From NCBI RefSeq assembly GCF_003332885.2, contig NZ_QOWJ01000012.1, forward strand, positions 62,001 through 126,000: a stretch of DNA of 64,000 bases, given 5' to 3'. Of this stretch, positions 51,056-60,482 are shown in pieces (the first letter of the stretch is position 1; every line of letters begins with the position of its first letter). The notes under the pieces are model-generated. The model worked only from the letters and a program-made list of their open reading frames with translations, searched no databases and was not told the origin of the DNA. The stretch comes from Paracnuella aquatica (GTDB lineage: Bacteria > Bacteroidota > Bacteroidia > Chitinophagales > Chitinophagaceae). The translations under genes were made by a program, and so were the position numbers.

Positions 51056-51754
51056 TTATAGCTCTGTTTTTTCCAATACATACACCACCAGTTGCCGGCG
51101 TACAACAAACCCCAGTTTGCGGTATAGGGACACTGCCCGTTCATTTTCGGGGTACACATGCAAAAACGGGATGCGACCCGCAGCGCAGATTTGTTCTACC
51201 TGGCTTTGAATGAGCATACCCGCATAGCCTTTGCCCAAAGCATCGGGGTGGGTGCAAACGGCACTCAACTCGGTGTAGGGATCGGGTTGCAGCCGTTGGC
51301 CAGCCATGGAAACGAGCTGCCCGTTTTCGAAGACGCCTTCATAGTTGCCAAAGTCGATGGTGCGTGGCAAGAACGGGCCGGGCTTAGTCAGTTGGGTTAG
51401 CGCCAGCATGTGCGGAATATCGGCTTCGGTAAGTGGCACAATGCTGTTGCTGCGGCTTGCGGCAGCGCCGGTATTGGTGTGCACCATTTGCAGCAGGTTC
51501 TTTTCCAACTGCACCTGCCAGCCGGCGGGAACGGGCAGGGTGGCAGGCGTAAACAGTACGACAATTTCACCCATTTCAATGCCCGCATACAGTGCGCTCC
51601 ATGTTTCCGGCTCATAGCGGGGCATACCTGCAAAAGCGCCCATATCGCGGCGGATAAATGCTGCGTTTTTATTGCCAAAAGCAAACGGGCGGTTGCCGGT
51701 TTGTAAAGCATTCCAGATGGGATTGTCCAGTATATGTGGCTTTGCGTGGGACAT
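51056..51754 (-). CDS. GNAT-family N-acetyltransferase (FR47-like)
   Basis: A 232-residue acetyltransferase. The first half is variable. The C-terminal half (about residues 105-225) has the GNAT fold with LTEADIPHMLALTQLTKPGPF, LSAVCTHPDALGKGYAGMLIQSQVEQI (acetyl-CoA loop) and FLHVYPENERAVSLYRKLGFVVRRQLVVYVL, as in FR47-like members. The acetyl acceptor is unknown. Nothing in its neighbourhood suggests a pathway. Confidence 0.85.
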   Translation of the reverse strand: MSHAKPHILDNPIWNALQTGNRPFAFGNKNAAFIRRDMGAFAGMPRYEPETWSALYAGIEMGEIVVLFTPATLPVPAGWQVQLEKNLLQMVHTNTGAAASRSNSIVPLTEADIPHMLALTQLTKPGPFLPRTIDFGNYEGVFENGQLVSMAGQRLQPDPYTELSAVCTHPDALGKGYAGMLIQSQVEQICAAGRIPFLHVYPENERAVSLYRKLGFVVRRQLVVYVLEKTEL

Positions 51755-52037
51755 AAAGAAATTTGGGATGCAAAGGTAGTGTTGGCGTAAGAAAGGGTTG
51801 TCTTTACTTACCGGGTTTTCTCACAAGCCGGTATTCAATCAAAAAGCAGCAGCCTTTTGACTTTAAACGCAAAACATTCTTGCATCACGGTCCATTAACA
51901 TGCTAACGCCGGTACATTGGCTGTGCATTTATCTGTAGTTCTAATCCTGCCTTACGTAGCCCCAGCCCTCGTTGGTATTTGACCGCAGTCATTGCTTTTT
52001 TGACCAAAAAAAGAAGACATTTAAGAAAGCATGCTTT

Positions 52038-52523
52038 ATGAACCAGACACACCTCCATTTACTCATCACCCATCTTCCCATTTTCGGTTCAATTTTGGGT
52101 GGCATTGTGTTGGCTTACGGACTATGGGCAAAAAGTGATCAAACAAAGCTGGCTGCATACATTCTATTTATCATTGCTTCGGTGGGTGCTGGCATTGCCT
52201 ATGCAACAGGCGAAGCTGCCGAGGAAACAGTGGAGCGGATTGCCGGCGTTTCTGATCATTTAATAGAACAACACGAAGAATTTGCAGTATTTGCTTTAAT
52301 ATCATTGATCGTGCTTGGTGTTGCGGCGCTTGTTGGTCTTTTGCTGACTGTTCGAAAATCAAAATGGACCGGCGCCACAGCAGTGGCCGTTTTGTTTATT
52401 TCAATTATTAGTTTCGGCTTGGTTGCAAGAACCGGGTATTTAGGCGGGCAAATACGGCATACAGAAGTTCATGCAAATTCAGCCGCATCGCTGCAGGGTG
52501 GCGAAAACGAGGAGCATCACTGA
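52038..52523 (+). CDS. Small four-helix membrane protein
   Basis: A 161-residue protein from ATG 52038. It begins MNQTHLHLLITHLPIFGSILGG, a His-containing first helix as in DUF2231-like and related redox-type membrane proteins, and has four hydrophobic segments (about 12-30, 40-57, 80-104, 112-130). The tail is His/Glu-rich (GGENEEHH). It may bind a metal or heme through the N-terminal histidines (inference). The VIT1-type gene follows 70 bases later. Confidence 0.65.
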   Translation: MNQTHLHLLITHLPIFGSILGGIVLAYGLWAKSDQTKLAAYILFIIASVGAGIAYATGEAAEETVERIAGVSDHLIEQHEEFAVFALISLIVLGVAALVGLLLTVRKSKWTGATAVAVLFISIISFGLVARTGYLGGQIRHTEVHANSAASLQGGENEEHH

Positions 52524-52593
52524 TATTCGATTGATGTGTGATGCATGAATGGCAGGCATCGAGCAAAATGGAGCGTTTTTATAAAGTAAAAAA

Positions 52594-53301
52594 TTGAGCG
52601 TGGTAACCATCGATAATTATCTGGACAGCCATTACATTCACCGAAGTAACTGGTTGAGGGCAGCCGTTTTAGGTGCCAATGATGGCATCATTTCCATATC
52701 CAGTCTTGCCATTGGCGTGGCCGCAGCCAGTGCTTCAAGAGATCCGATTGCACTGGCAACGGTTGCTGGTTTGGTTGCAGGTGCTTTGTCGATGGCCGCC
52801 GGCGAATATGTTTCCGTAAGTTCTCAAACCGACACGGAGAAAGCCGACATCGAAAGAGAAAAACAGGAGCTCGCAGAAATGCCGGAAGAAGAATTAAATA
52901 TACTGGCCCAGATTTATGAAAGGCGGGGACTAAAAAAGGAAACTGCGCTGCAAGTGGCAATAGAACTAACGGAGAAGGATGCTTTGGCTGCACATATCAG
53001 GGATGAATTGGGAATCAATGAAATCAGCCAGGCCAACCCAATACAAGCAGCCGTTGCATCAGGCGCATCTTTTATTGCTGGCGGTGTGTTGCCGCTGTTG
53101 GTGGTGCTTTTTGCGCCGGTAAAGTATATGGAGTTGAGCCTGTATGGTTTTACCATAATTTTTCTGATTGTTTTAGGGGCAATTTCAGCAAAGACAGGCG
53201 GCGCTAATATTGGAAAAGCCGTTGTACGCATTACCGTTTGGGGTACACTGGCCATGGGCCTTTCGGCATTGGTGGGGTATATCTTTGGGGTTAATGTATA
53301 G
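52594..53301 (+). CDS. VIT1/CCC1-family iron/manganese transporter
   Basis: A 235-residue VIT family protein. The start is a TTG at 52594, or GTG at 52600; no in-frame ATG exists before the conserved part. Signature residues are SNWLRAAVLGANDGIISISSLAIGV in helix 1 and GLVAGALSMAAGEYVSVSSQTDTEKADIEREKQEL in helix 2, followed by a charged helical region and two or three more helices. Homologues move Fe2+ or Mn2+. The first helix with its LGANDG motif is complete. Confidence 0.88.
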   Translation: MSVVTIDNYLDSHYIHRSNWLRAAVLGANDGIISISSLAIGVAAASASRDPIALATVAGLVAGALSMAAGEYVSVSSQTDTEKADIEREKQELAEMPEEELNILAQIYERRGLKKETALQVAIELTEKDALAAHIRDELGINEISQANPIQAAVASGASFIAGGVLPLLVVLFAPVKYMELSLYGFTIIFLIVLGAISAKTGGANIGKAVVRITVWGTLAMGLSALVGYIFGVNV

Positions 53302-53536
53302 TCTTGCTTAGGCGTACTTACGGACAATTGCAATAATGGATAACCTGTTGTGCAATTGTGTAGTTGATTAAACAATAAGTGGCCGAAGCACAACATCCAA
53401 GCGGGTTTTAGCAGGTTAAAATGAACGGCCGCTTGTTCACTTCAAACACGGCCTCAGCATTTGATAGCACGACACTTGATAAGCGAATAGGAATGACGAA
53501 TTGTTTTGAACTTACAGCAACAACTTCAATCTGTTT

Positions 53537-53905
53537 ATGGAAATAATTACAAAAATTCTAATTGGTATTATTGCGCTGGAGCATTTGTACATCCTGTACT
53601 TTGAAATGTTTGCATGGGAAACGATCGGGAAAAGAACCTTTACTTCCTTGCCGGAACATTTGTTTAAACCCACAAAAGGATTGGCCGCCAACCAAGGGCT
53701 TTACAACGGTTTTTTAGCAGCTGGACTCATTTGGAGTTTGTTTATTTCGGACGTCACCTGGTTTAGAAACATTGCTTTGTTCTTCCTGGCTTGCGTAGCC
53801 ATCGCTGGTATTTTCGGCGCATTAAGCGCAAGCAAAAAGATCTTTTTTGTTCAAGCCTTGCCTGCTATCATTGCTATCATTTTTCTGTTCATCTCTTACT
53901 TCTGA
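53537..53905 (+). CDS. DUF1304 membrane protein
   Basis: A 122-residue protein with four hydrophobic helices and the DUF1304 pattern ALEHLYILYFEMFAWET, then LAANQGLYNGFLAAGLIWSL and AGIFGALSASKKIFFVQALPAIIA. It is a widespread small integral membrane protein of unknown function. It stands alone. Confidence 0.9.
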   Translation: MEIITKILIGIIALEHLYILYFEMFAWETIGKRTFTSLPEHLFKPTKGLAANQGLYNGFLAAGLIWSLFISDVTWFRNIALFFLACVAIAGIFGALSASKKIFFVQALPAIIAIIFLFISYF

Positions 53906-54126
53906 CGCTGCCATTTTTTGCTCCATTGGACTTGTGGTTGATATAGCGATAGCATGCCTGAATGATGCCTGGTCTTATCGAACTGTGCTCATAAATTGCG
54001 ATTCACGATGTTTCTTAATTAGTAACACCCAAGTTCAGGCTGCGTTCTATTAGGTAGAACGAGGTTCATATTACTATAAAGTGCAGTAGTTTTCATACAT
54101 TCAAACCCACCTTTTACCGCAGTGTT

Positions 54127-55119
54127 ATGAATAAGAATTTGTTGCTTGTTATCTGCTCCATTTTTTCCTTTTGTTTGCTTTCAACAGGAGTGTTTGCGCA
54201 AAAGAACCCGGTTATTGAAGGCTGGTATGCCGATCCGGAAGGCGTGATCTTTGGAAAAGAATACTGGATTTATCCTACCTATTCCGACAAATATGAAAAG
54301 CAGGTGTTCCTTGATGCTTTTTCTTCAAAGGATATGGTTACCTGGAAAAAGCACCCACGCATACTCGACACCGCTGTGGTAAAATGGGCCAAAATAGCCA
54401 TGTGGGCGCCTTCGATCATTAAAAAAGACAATCAGTATTTTCTTTTCTTCGCTGCCAACGATATTCAAAGCAAACAACGCAACAAAGTGGCCGACGACAC
54501 TTTGGGAGGCATTGGTATTGCTGTTGCCGACAATCCTGCCGGCCCTTTTAAAGACTACCTGGGTAGACCATTGATCAATAAATTTTACAACAATGCCCAG
54601 CCCATTGATCAATTTGTGTTCAACGATAAAGATGGTCAATATTATATTTTTTATGGTGGATGGGGCCGGTGTAATGTAGGTAAGTTAAACGCAGACTTTA
54701 CCGGACTGGTGCCTTTTTCGGATAGCGAGTTGGTGAAGGAAGTGACACCAAAAGGTTATGTTGAGGGCCCGACAATGTTTATCCGAAATGGGCAGTATTA
54801 TTTTATGTGGTCGGAAGGCGGCTGGACAAATGGCACGTATAAAGTGGCTTATGCCATTGCAGATAATGTGTTGGGGCCTTTTGAACGAAAAGTCACGATC
54901 CTGGAAGCCGATGAAAGTATCGCAACAGGAGCAGGGCATCATTCCGTTATCAACATTCCCGGTACGGACGAATGGTATATCGTGTACCATCGCCGTCCCA
55001 TTCCCAACCTTGGCCGCGATCACCGGGTTGTATGCATCGACCGATTGCTGTTCAACGCCGATGGTACCATCAAAAATGTGCGGATGACTTTCGACGGCGT
55101 GAAGCGTGAACTGAATTAA
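54127..55119 (+). CDS. GH43-family five-bladed glycosidase
   Basis: A 330-residue exported enzyme (signal peptide about residues 1-24, VFAQ). The three expected acidic catalytic residues are visible in WYADPEG (base Asp near residue 33), PIDQFVF (pKa-modulating Asp) and YVEGPTMF (acid Glu). GH43 members usually cleave alpha-L-arabinofuranosides or beta-xylosides, and some cleave beta-galactosides. The specificity cannot be told from sequence alone. It lies apart from the N-glycan region and has no SusCD neighbour, so it may act on plant-type polysaccharide or be an isolated accessory enzyme. Confidence 0.9.
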   Translation: MNKNLLLVICSIFSFCLLSTGVFAQKNPVIEGWYADPEGVIFGKEYWIYPTYSDKYEKQVFLDAFSSKDMVTWKKHPRILDTAVVKWAKIAMWAPSIIKKDNQYFLFFAANDIQSKQRNKVADDTLGGIGIAVADNPAGPFKDYLGRPLINKFYNNAQPIDQFVFNDKDGQYYIFYGGWGRCNVGKLNADFTGLVPFSDSELVKEVTPKGYVEGPTMFIRNGQYYFMWSEGGWTNGTYKVAYAIADNVLGPFERKVTILEADESIATGAGHHSVINIPGTDEWYIVYHRRPIPNLGRDHRVVCIDRLLFNADGTIKNVRMTFDGVKRELN

Positions 55120-55752
55120 AGCGCGGTAACGTTATTTCGCTTAAGCCAGGCTAGTAGGGGACATTGCAAGTGTTCTGAGTTCCTTCTAAAACGGGAGCCG
55201 GCTCACCAATGGGTTTATAAGAAACAGGAGTCGGTTTAAGTAGGCTTAGGCGTTGATACCGGCTTAGTTTATGGGATTTTTATGTGATATTGACCCAAAA
55301 CCTCATCCATAATTTCTCGGAACAAACCGCCCACACTACCTTCACTGTGGCCGCCCAAACTAACTACTAATTAAGGCCTTAACCAGAACCGAGTACAGGA
55401 AAACTGTGAAAGTCATTAGGATTGTTATTGCTACTAACCTTGATGGAGTGATCTATCAAGGTTTTTTGTTTTAGCCAAGCTCATTTGCAAATGGCGCATC
55501 TCAACTACACTGATATTTTCCAACTGATGTATTGATCGATGAGCCGTTGTAAGTGGAGCATAATTGCGGATATGTTCAAAAACTACACTATATTCAGCGG
55601 AACATCAAAAAATCTCGGATTGATATTCAAACTTTCCGAAAGCGTTGTTGAAAATATTGATGCTAAATATGGAGCATGCTAATCCCGATATGAATTGGGT
55701 GCTTATGGCTTGATAGTTGTAAAAATGTTCTATGCACTAAAGCAATTAAAAT
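55120..55752. other. Gene-free stretch ending in a terminator-like hairpin
   Basis: No reading frame in these 633 bases looks genuine. A clear hairpin with a T-run lies at 55436-55467, about 320 bases after the GH43 stop with no gene between. The stretch could hold an unrecognised small RNA or eroded mobile DNA. I recognise no RNA family. Confidence 0.4.
55436..55467 (+). terminator. Orphan hairpin terminator
   Basis: Arms AACCTTGAT (55436-55444) and ATCAAGGTT (55455-55463) form a 9-bp stem with a 10-base loop and are followed by a T-run. There is no gene directly upstream. Confidence 0.7.
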
Positions 55753-55968
55753 ATGGAGCCCAACAACAATAACAACAACGTAATCATTTCAGAGGATGGC
55801 CAGCGGCTAACAATAGAAAATGGTTTAATCACCGGCACAGATAACGCCAATCCTGGACTGGCCCACGAAACAGGTAATGTGATGGATGAAGATAACCGGG
55901 AGCAAAATGAGGGTGGTGGCGCTTGTCCAACGCATCCAGGCAATTCACTGAGCGATGGTCGCGAATAA
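55753..55968 (+). CDS. Possible small Asn-rich protein
   Basis: A 71-residue frame starting MEPNNNNNNVIISEDG and rich in Asn, Gly and Asp/Glu, ending GGGACPTHPGNSLSDGRE. It has no signal peptide and no known domain. The acidic, non-hydrophobic composition is unlike a random frame, but no ribosome site or conserved neighbour supports it. It lies in a decayed stretch. Confidence 0.3.
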   Translation: MEPNNNNNNVIISEDGQRLTIENGLITGTDNANPGLAHETGNVMDEDNREQNEGGGACPTHPGNSLSDGRE

Positions 55969-56740
55969 AAGCGGGCTGGTGAGGGGCTTTCTTTATAAAT
56001 ACTTTAGACGTCTATCGCTATAGCTTTATGAGCAGGTAGCATTTGCGTTCAATGGATGCACTGATAAAAGACAATGATCTGACAAGTGGTACAAAAAAAG
56101 CTGCAACTAATTGTTCTACAATCGGTGCAGCTTTTTTATGTGGACAGGACTAGCTGTAGTTCGAACTTTTTGGTGCAAGACTTAGTGGAAATCATTGCAT
56201 ATTGATTGGTGATTTTGCTTACTTGTAAGGAATTGTTCCTGGATTCGGCTATAAGTGCATGCATGTTCCATATTCTAAATTAAGCCTACTTAAAAGGCCA
56301 AGTTGATAACCACGATTTTGCCCTTTTGAGGTTTCATTTTCATATGCTACAAAGACATGTAAAGTTTAAGAGCTACCGTATGGTTTTATCTTCCCCAAGC
56401 ACATTGTTTCTAATTATAATTAACTGATCAAGTAAATCATAACTAGCATGCTTTATCTTAAGAAGGCTTGCTTTTATTTTCATGGTGTCCTCATATTATG
56501 AACTCTTTAGAAAGATAAGCTTCTGCTTTTGTAATTTCAATAATATCAATGAAGCTATTAACACATCCCTGCATGCAAACCCTCCTCGATCTGAATTTAT
56601 ACTAGCGCAATTGACCCTGTTTTACTTTATTGTAACTTATTAGGCTTTACTATATGATTTTGCTCATGAAGGGAAGGAGTCAGGTTATTTCCAACAAATA
56701 GGTGGTAATATTATGTAATCCAATCGCAAACCAAAACACC
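55969..56740. other. Gene-free A+T-rich stretch
   Basis: This stretch of 772 bases has no supportable gene and is clearly A+T-richer than the glycan region. It includes a terminator-like hairpin at 56094-56137. It looks like eroded DNA. Confidence 0.5.
56094..56137. terminator. Terminator-like hairpin
   Basis: AAAAAAGCTGCA (56094-56105) pairs perfectly with TGCAGCTTTTTT (56126-56137) around a 20-base loop. The A-run and T-run make it usable from either strand. The only candidate upstream gene is the doubtful 71-residue frame. Confidence 0.5.
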
Positions 56741-57274
56741 ATGAAGCCTTACCTCATCCTGTTTTTGCTTACGCTGCTGAGTACCACCTGCAAAAAAGAA
56801 AATGCCAAAGCGCCCCAACTGCCCCCCGCCACCCAGGAAGGCAAAAGAGTATTTGCCTGCAAGGTGAACGGAAAAGTGTGGATTTCAAAGGGGGGGATTA
56901 GAGAAATGAATGGCGGGATAGATGGCGATACCCTGAGTGCCCGGGGCACCATAGATACTGATGACGGCAGAATTGAATCGTTTGGGATAGTGCTCCTTGG
57001 CAGCTATAGAGATGGCGAAACAGAATACGAGCTAAACGACACTGCCAGTGCCTATGCGGTTTATAGGAGGAATCCTGGGGCTGATTGTTTTTCCACAGAT
57101 GGAAGGGGCTATGGAAGCGTGGTGCGTGTAAAAATAACAGGCGGTCATCTTACCGTAACCAGAGCTGACCGGGTAAACAACATTGTGTCGGGCACCTTCC
57201 GCTTCAATGTTCCCACTGATTACTGCGATACCATTAAAGTTACTGAAGGGAGATTTGATATTAAAACTTGGTAA
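56741..57274 (+). CDS. Hypothetical lipoprotein
   Basis: A 177-residue protein from ATG 56741 with a lipobox (LLSTTCKKE), so probably an outer-membrane or periplasmic lipoprotein. The sequence VFACKVNGKVWISKGG followed by a beta-rich domain and GTFRFNVP resembles DUF6252-type lipoproteins of Bacteroidota. The function is unknown. The following gene starts 54 bases later, and the two may form a unit. Confidence 0.7.
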   Translation: MKPYLILFLLTLLSTTCKKENAKAPQLPPATQEGKRVFACKVNGKVWISKGGIREMNGGIDGDTLSARGTIDTDDGRIESFGIVLLGSYRDGETEYELNDTASAYAVYRRNPGADCFSTDGRGYGSVVRVKITGGHLTVTRADRVNNIVSGTFRFNVPTDYCDTIKVTEGRFDIKTW

Positions 57275-57328
57275 TCTAAACTACTCTGCTTGTTTTCAAG
57301 ATATTCTTAACGCCAAAACCAAAACATC

Positions 57329-58541
57329 ATGAAATGCAAAGCTTTGCTTTTGCTACTGGCACTTCTATGCCTTTTTGTGTCATCCCAAGCACAAACCTAT
57401 GACTCCACAGGCTATTACAACCAGATGAATTACCTGTATTCCCGGCTCAACAAAAGCCAGATTACCAGCGGCCTCCTGAAAGAGTATGCCATTGAGTTCA
57501 ACAACTGGGACAATTTTACCGGCACACAACTGCACGACAGTAATTTTGTGAGTCTCACAGAGTGGCGGCTCCTGTATGCCGGCCTGTATAGCAGCCAAAT
57601 AACCAGCACCCCAAAAATGCTTTACCTGGATACGCTTAACCGGCTGCTGAACAAGTATAGCCAGCCTAACCAGCCCATCAGCATGCCGGTTCTGTATTAT
57701 CATTATCAAAGCATTAAGCCCACTGCCCTCACAGTCAACCTGCTGCGAAATGAAAACGGCCAGTTGGTTGATGTCGCAGGGCGAACTCAAAGCCCTTATG
57801 ATACCAAAGAAATGTTTGCCATAGCCCCCATTCTGCAGGCTACATTTACGGGCACCAGTCAGATCATCTTTCGGTCTGACCTATTGCTGGGCAACACCGG
57901 GAAAACGGTACGCACCGTTGAAGTAGACGCCAATGGAAGCGGCGCCTGGCAGACCGTAGCCCTGAATACGCCTTTTAACCTTACCTATACTACCGAAGGG
58001 TTTTATAATATCAACATTCGCATTACTTACACTGACAATTCGCAAAGGCTGGGCCATACCAAACTGGCTGTGCATGCAAAGCCAGTTAATGGCGCATCTA
58101 TGATGCGCACTTTTCGAAAACAAAGCAGCCTTGCATCGGCTACGGAATTTCGGTTTGCACCAGATACCTATGGCGATAACCCACTTGAACCTGTAGCTGC
58201 ACCTGCTGCACGGCCATTTGCAGGAGCTTCCGCAACCGGCCAAATGATTATAGAATTTGCCCGGAACAATACCACGGGGCAGATTAGAAAGCCGCTCATT
58301 GTTGTGGAAGGATTTGACATGACGAATGAATATTTCTACAGAGATTTTGCAGATGAACTTGAAAATGATTTCAACAATAGGCCTGAAACGCCAATAACAC
58401 TTAATGATAATCTTGATGATATTGGTGAATACGACGTTATTTTTCTAAACTTCAACAATGCAACCGACTTTATTCAGCGCAATGCATTCCTGCTGGAAGC
58501 GGTTATTGGACGTGTAAACGCAGAGAAAGGGTTATATAATT
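57329..58541 (+). pseudogene. Truncated secreted protein (N-terminal part)
   Basis: About 404 residues from ATG 57329, with a signal peptide (MKCKALLLLLALLCLFVSSQAQ). The end of the visible part, PLIVVEGFDMTNEYFYRDFADELENDF and IGEYDVIFLNFNNATDFIQRNAFLLEAVIGRVN, reads like the beginning of an alpha/beta-hydrolase or lipase-like domain of large secreted Bacteroidota proteins. At about 58541 the homologous-looking sequence stops at a palindrome, after which the frame runs 27 unrelated residues to a stop at 58624 inside a recombinase fragment. The nucleophile and His of the hydrolase domain are therefore missing. It is most simply a gene cut by recombination. Confidence 0.65.
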
Positions 58542-58583
58542 GCATACGCCGGCCAACCTGGATCAATTTGACCGGCGTATGCA
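58541..58583. repeat. Palindrome at a gene-fusion junction
   Basis: TGCATACGCCGG (58541-58552) and CCGGCGTATGCA (58572-58583) are perfect 12-base inverted repeats 19 bases apart, with three more inner pairs. The palindrome lies exactly where the secreted protein stops and the recombinase fragment begins. Confidence 0.7.
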
Positions 58584-59026
58584 GTATTGGAAGAAAGTGT
58601 GCGACTGAAAAAGCAGCTCAGTGAAACAAGGAACCTATTAGATAAGATAGAAGAGCGGTTTGTGGTGGGTGAGATCACCAAGGCGATGTATGAGAAATAC
58701 GCTGGTAAGTACTTGGAGGAAGTGGGGCAAATTGAAGGGGAACTATCCAAAAATGCATTTGATAGTTCGAACTTGGATAAGGCGGTAAAAAAGGGGCTTC
58801 AAATCGCTGGAAACATCAGTAGAATGTGGGCTTCCAGCGATTTTGATGGAAAGCGAAGGCTTCAATATTTGGTGTTTCCTGAAGGAGTAATGTACAGCAA
58901 GGAAAATGATCGAGTTCGAACCGAAAGAGTCAACGAACTATTCCGCGCAATTGCAAGCGGGAAGCAAGTTTTAGCAGAAAAAGAAAATGGTAACCTCGTA
59001 GAAGATTACCATTTTTCGTGTCCTGT
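58572..59026 (+). pseudogene. Serine recombinase, 3' fragment
   Basis: About 150 residues matching the C-terminal part of large serine recombinases: a coiled-coil-like helix (ESVRLKKQLSETRNLLDKIEERFVVGEITKAMYEKYAGKYLEEVGQIEGEL) and the typical FDGKRRLQYLVFPEGVMYSKENDRVRTERVNELF end. The catalytic N-terminal domain and zinc ribbon are absent; an in-frame stop lies at 58569. There is no native stop codon: the frame runs through the antisense of tRNA-Arg and into the end of marC. This is what remains of a mobile element beside the tRNA gene. Confidence 0.75.
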
Positions 59027-59098
59027 GGCCTCGCCGCGAATCGAACGCGGACCCAGGGCTTCGGAGACCCTTATACTATCCATTGTACTACGAGGCCG
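59027..59098 (-). tRNA. tRNA-Arg (anticodon CCG)
   Basis: The minus strand folds into a full cloverleaf: acceptor GGCCTCG/CGAGGCC, D stem GTAC/GTAT, anticodon stem AGGGT/GCCCT with loop CTCCGAA, and T arm CCGCG-TTCGATT-CGCGG. The anticodon CCG (59063-59065) reads CGG arginine codons. CCA is not encoded. A recombinase fragment ends at its 3' side, suggesting an integration target. Confidence 0.95.
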
Positions 59099-59120
59099 TA
59101 GTTTGGGTGCGCAAGTTACG

Positions 59121-59702
59121 TTACTTCACAATCAGTCCATGCGCATTGGTGGCAAATATTTTTACCGCAATAGCCAGCAATATTACACCAAAAAATTTTC
59201 GGATGGCAATTAAACCAGCCGGTCCCAGCATGCGTTCAATGAAGCTCAATGATTTCAATACTGCAAACACAATCAGCAGGTTCAGCAGGATGGCCACAAA
59301 CACTGTTGTTTGGCTATAGTTGGCTTTTAAGGAAATAATGGTGGTGAGCGTACCCGAGCCGGCAATGAGCGGAAAAGCAATGGGCACCACGGTAGAGGCC
59401 CGTTCGTTTTTTTCGCTTTTGAAAAATTCAACGCCCAGCACCATCTCCAGGCCCAATATAAAAATCACAATCGAGCCGCCTACGGCAAACGATTTTACAT
59501 CCAGCCCCAGCAGGTTCAGAAACGGCTCGCCAATAAACAGGAACAGCACCATCAGTCCGCCGGATATCAGCGTGGCCCTTGCTTCCCTGATCTCGCCCAG
59601 CTTGCCTTTTAGCGTAATTAAAATGGGCACCGAACCAATGATATCGATGATGGCAAACAGGGTAAACGTAACCGTAAGCAGGTCTTTGATGTTGAATTCC
59701 AT
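59121..59702 (-). CDS. MarC-family membrane protein
   Basis: A 193-residue integral membrane protein. ATG 59702 (MEFNIKDLLTVTFTLFAIIDIIGSVPI) is the start, as upstream sequence belongs to the neighbouring gene. Six hydrophobic segments are visible, with the family patterns AIIDIIGSVPILITL, AVGGSIVIFILGLEMVLG and PIAFPLIAGSGTLTTIISL. MarC proteins (UPF0056) have no proven transport function despite the old name. It is last in a minus-strand series, 28 bases after the phosphatase gene. Confidence 0.92.
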   Translation of the reverse strand: MEFNIKDLLTVTFTLFAIIDIIGSVPILITLKGKLGEIREARATLISGGLMVLFLFIGEPFLNLLGLDVKSFAVGGSIVIFILGLEMVLGVEFFKSEKNERASTVVPIAFPLIAGSGTLTTIISLKANYSQTTVFVAILLNLLIVFAVLKSLSFIERMLGPAGLIAIRKFFGVILLAIAVKIFATNAHGLIVK

Positions 59703-59730
59703 GTGCTGGATTTGCCGCAAATGTACACAC

Positions 59731-60354
59731 TTAAAAGCCTGCCTTTGCCGGCCGCAAATGGCGGGGCCGGTGTGTTTCGCGGGGCGTGTCGGGGTTGTGC
59801 AGGTATTCGTATTGGTGCCCGTCGGTTTGGTGCACCACGCGGATGGTACAACCATAACGAATTTGAAAAGCATCAAACGAATCCAGGATATCCACGCCCT
59901 GCATGTGCGCCAGCATGCTGCGGATAACACCGCCATGCGTTACCACTGCCACAGACGCTGTTTTAGGCAGTTGATCATAAAAATGCGCCACGCGGTGGTA
60001 CAACTGCCGGTAGCTTTCTCCTTCCGGGATCACGGCATCGGCCAGGTTATTGGTCCAGTGTTGCAGGTGCGCAGCTTCAATGCTTTCCCAGGGGCTCAGT
60101 TCCCAGTTGCCGCAGTTGATCTCTTTCAGCCGGTCGTCGAATTGAATGGAATGCTGCGGAAAAAGATGCTCGGCCAGTTTGCGGCAGCGTTGCAGCGGGC
60201 TGCTGTACACTTGCGCAATATGCGGCGGCAGGTGTTTGCTGATGCAGCCCGCTTCGGTTGCAAACGAAGCGGTCACATCCAGGTCGGCCTGCCCGTAGCA
60301 AATGCCCGAAGCCACTGCTGGCGTGGTATGGCGTATGAGGTAAAGTTCCATCAT
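59731..60354 (-). CDS. Histidine phosphatase, CobC/alpha-ribazole-phosphatase-like
   Basis: A 207-residue phosphoglycerate-mutase-fold phosphatase. ATG 60354 or 60351 begins M(M)ELYLIRHTTP, where the His of LIRH is the phosphohistidine nucleophile. The partner motif is VAVVTHGGVIRSM. SSPLQRCRKLAEHL and LKEINCGNWEL match CobC-type enzymes, which dephosphorylate alpha-ribazole phosphate in cobalamin lower-ligand assembly. The upstream genes encode a B12 receptor and riboswitch, supporting this, although general phosphatases share the fold. It lies 128 bases after the DPH6-like gene. Confidence 0.8.
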   Translation of the reverse strand: MMELYLIRHTTPAVASGICYGQADLDVTASFATEAGCISKHLPPHIAQVYSSPLQRCRKLAEHLFPQHSIQFDDRLKEINCGNWELSPWESIEAAHLQHWTNNLADAVIPEGESYRQLYHRVAHFYDQLPKTASVAVVTHGGVIRSMLAHMQGVDILDSFDAFQIRYGCTIRVVHQTDGHQYEYLHNPDTPRETHRPRHLRPAKAGF

Positions 60355-60482
60355 GGTAAAGGGTTCTGTTCCGTTAATTGTATCGCCGGCGCTGTGCTGC
60401 AACACCCATTTATCTTATTGACAAATCGCGGTGCATATTGTTGGCCCGGCAACCAGGCGGCTAACACCATCAAAAAGATTGC

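Noticed and set aside
55235-56294. 14-base inverted repeat (TTTAAGTAGGCTTA at 55235-55248 and its complement at 56281-56294) that could bound a 1.06-kb element
   Set aside because: A 14-base match is expected a few times by chance among all pairs in a 64-kb window, and no transposase or target duplication is visible.
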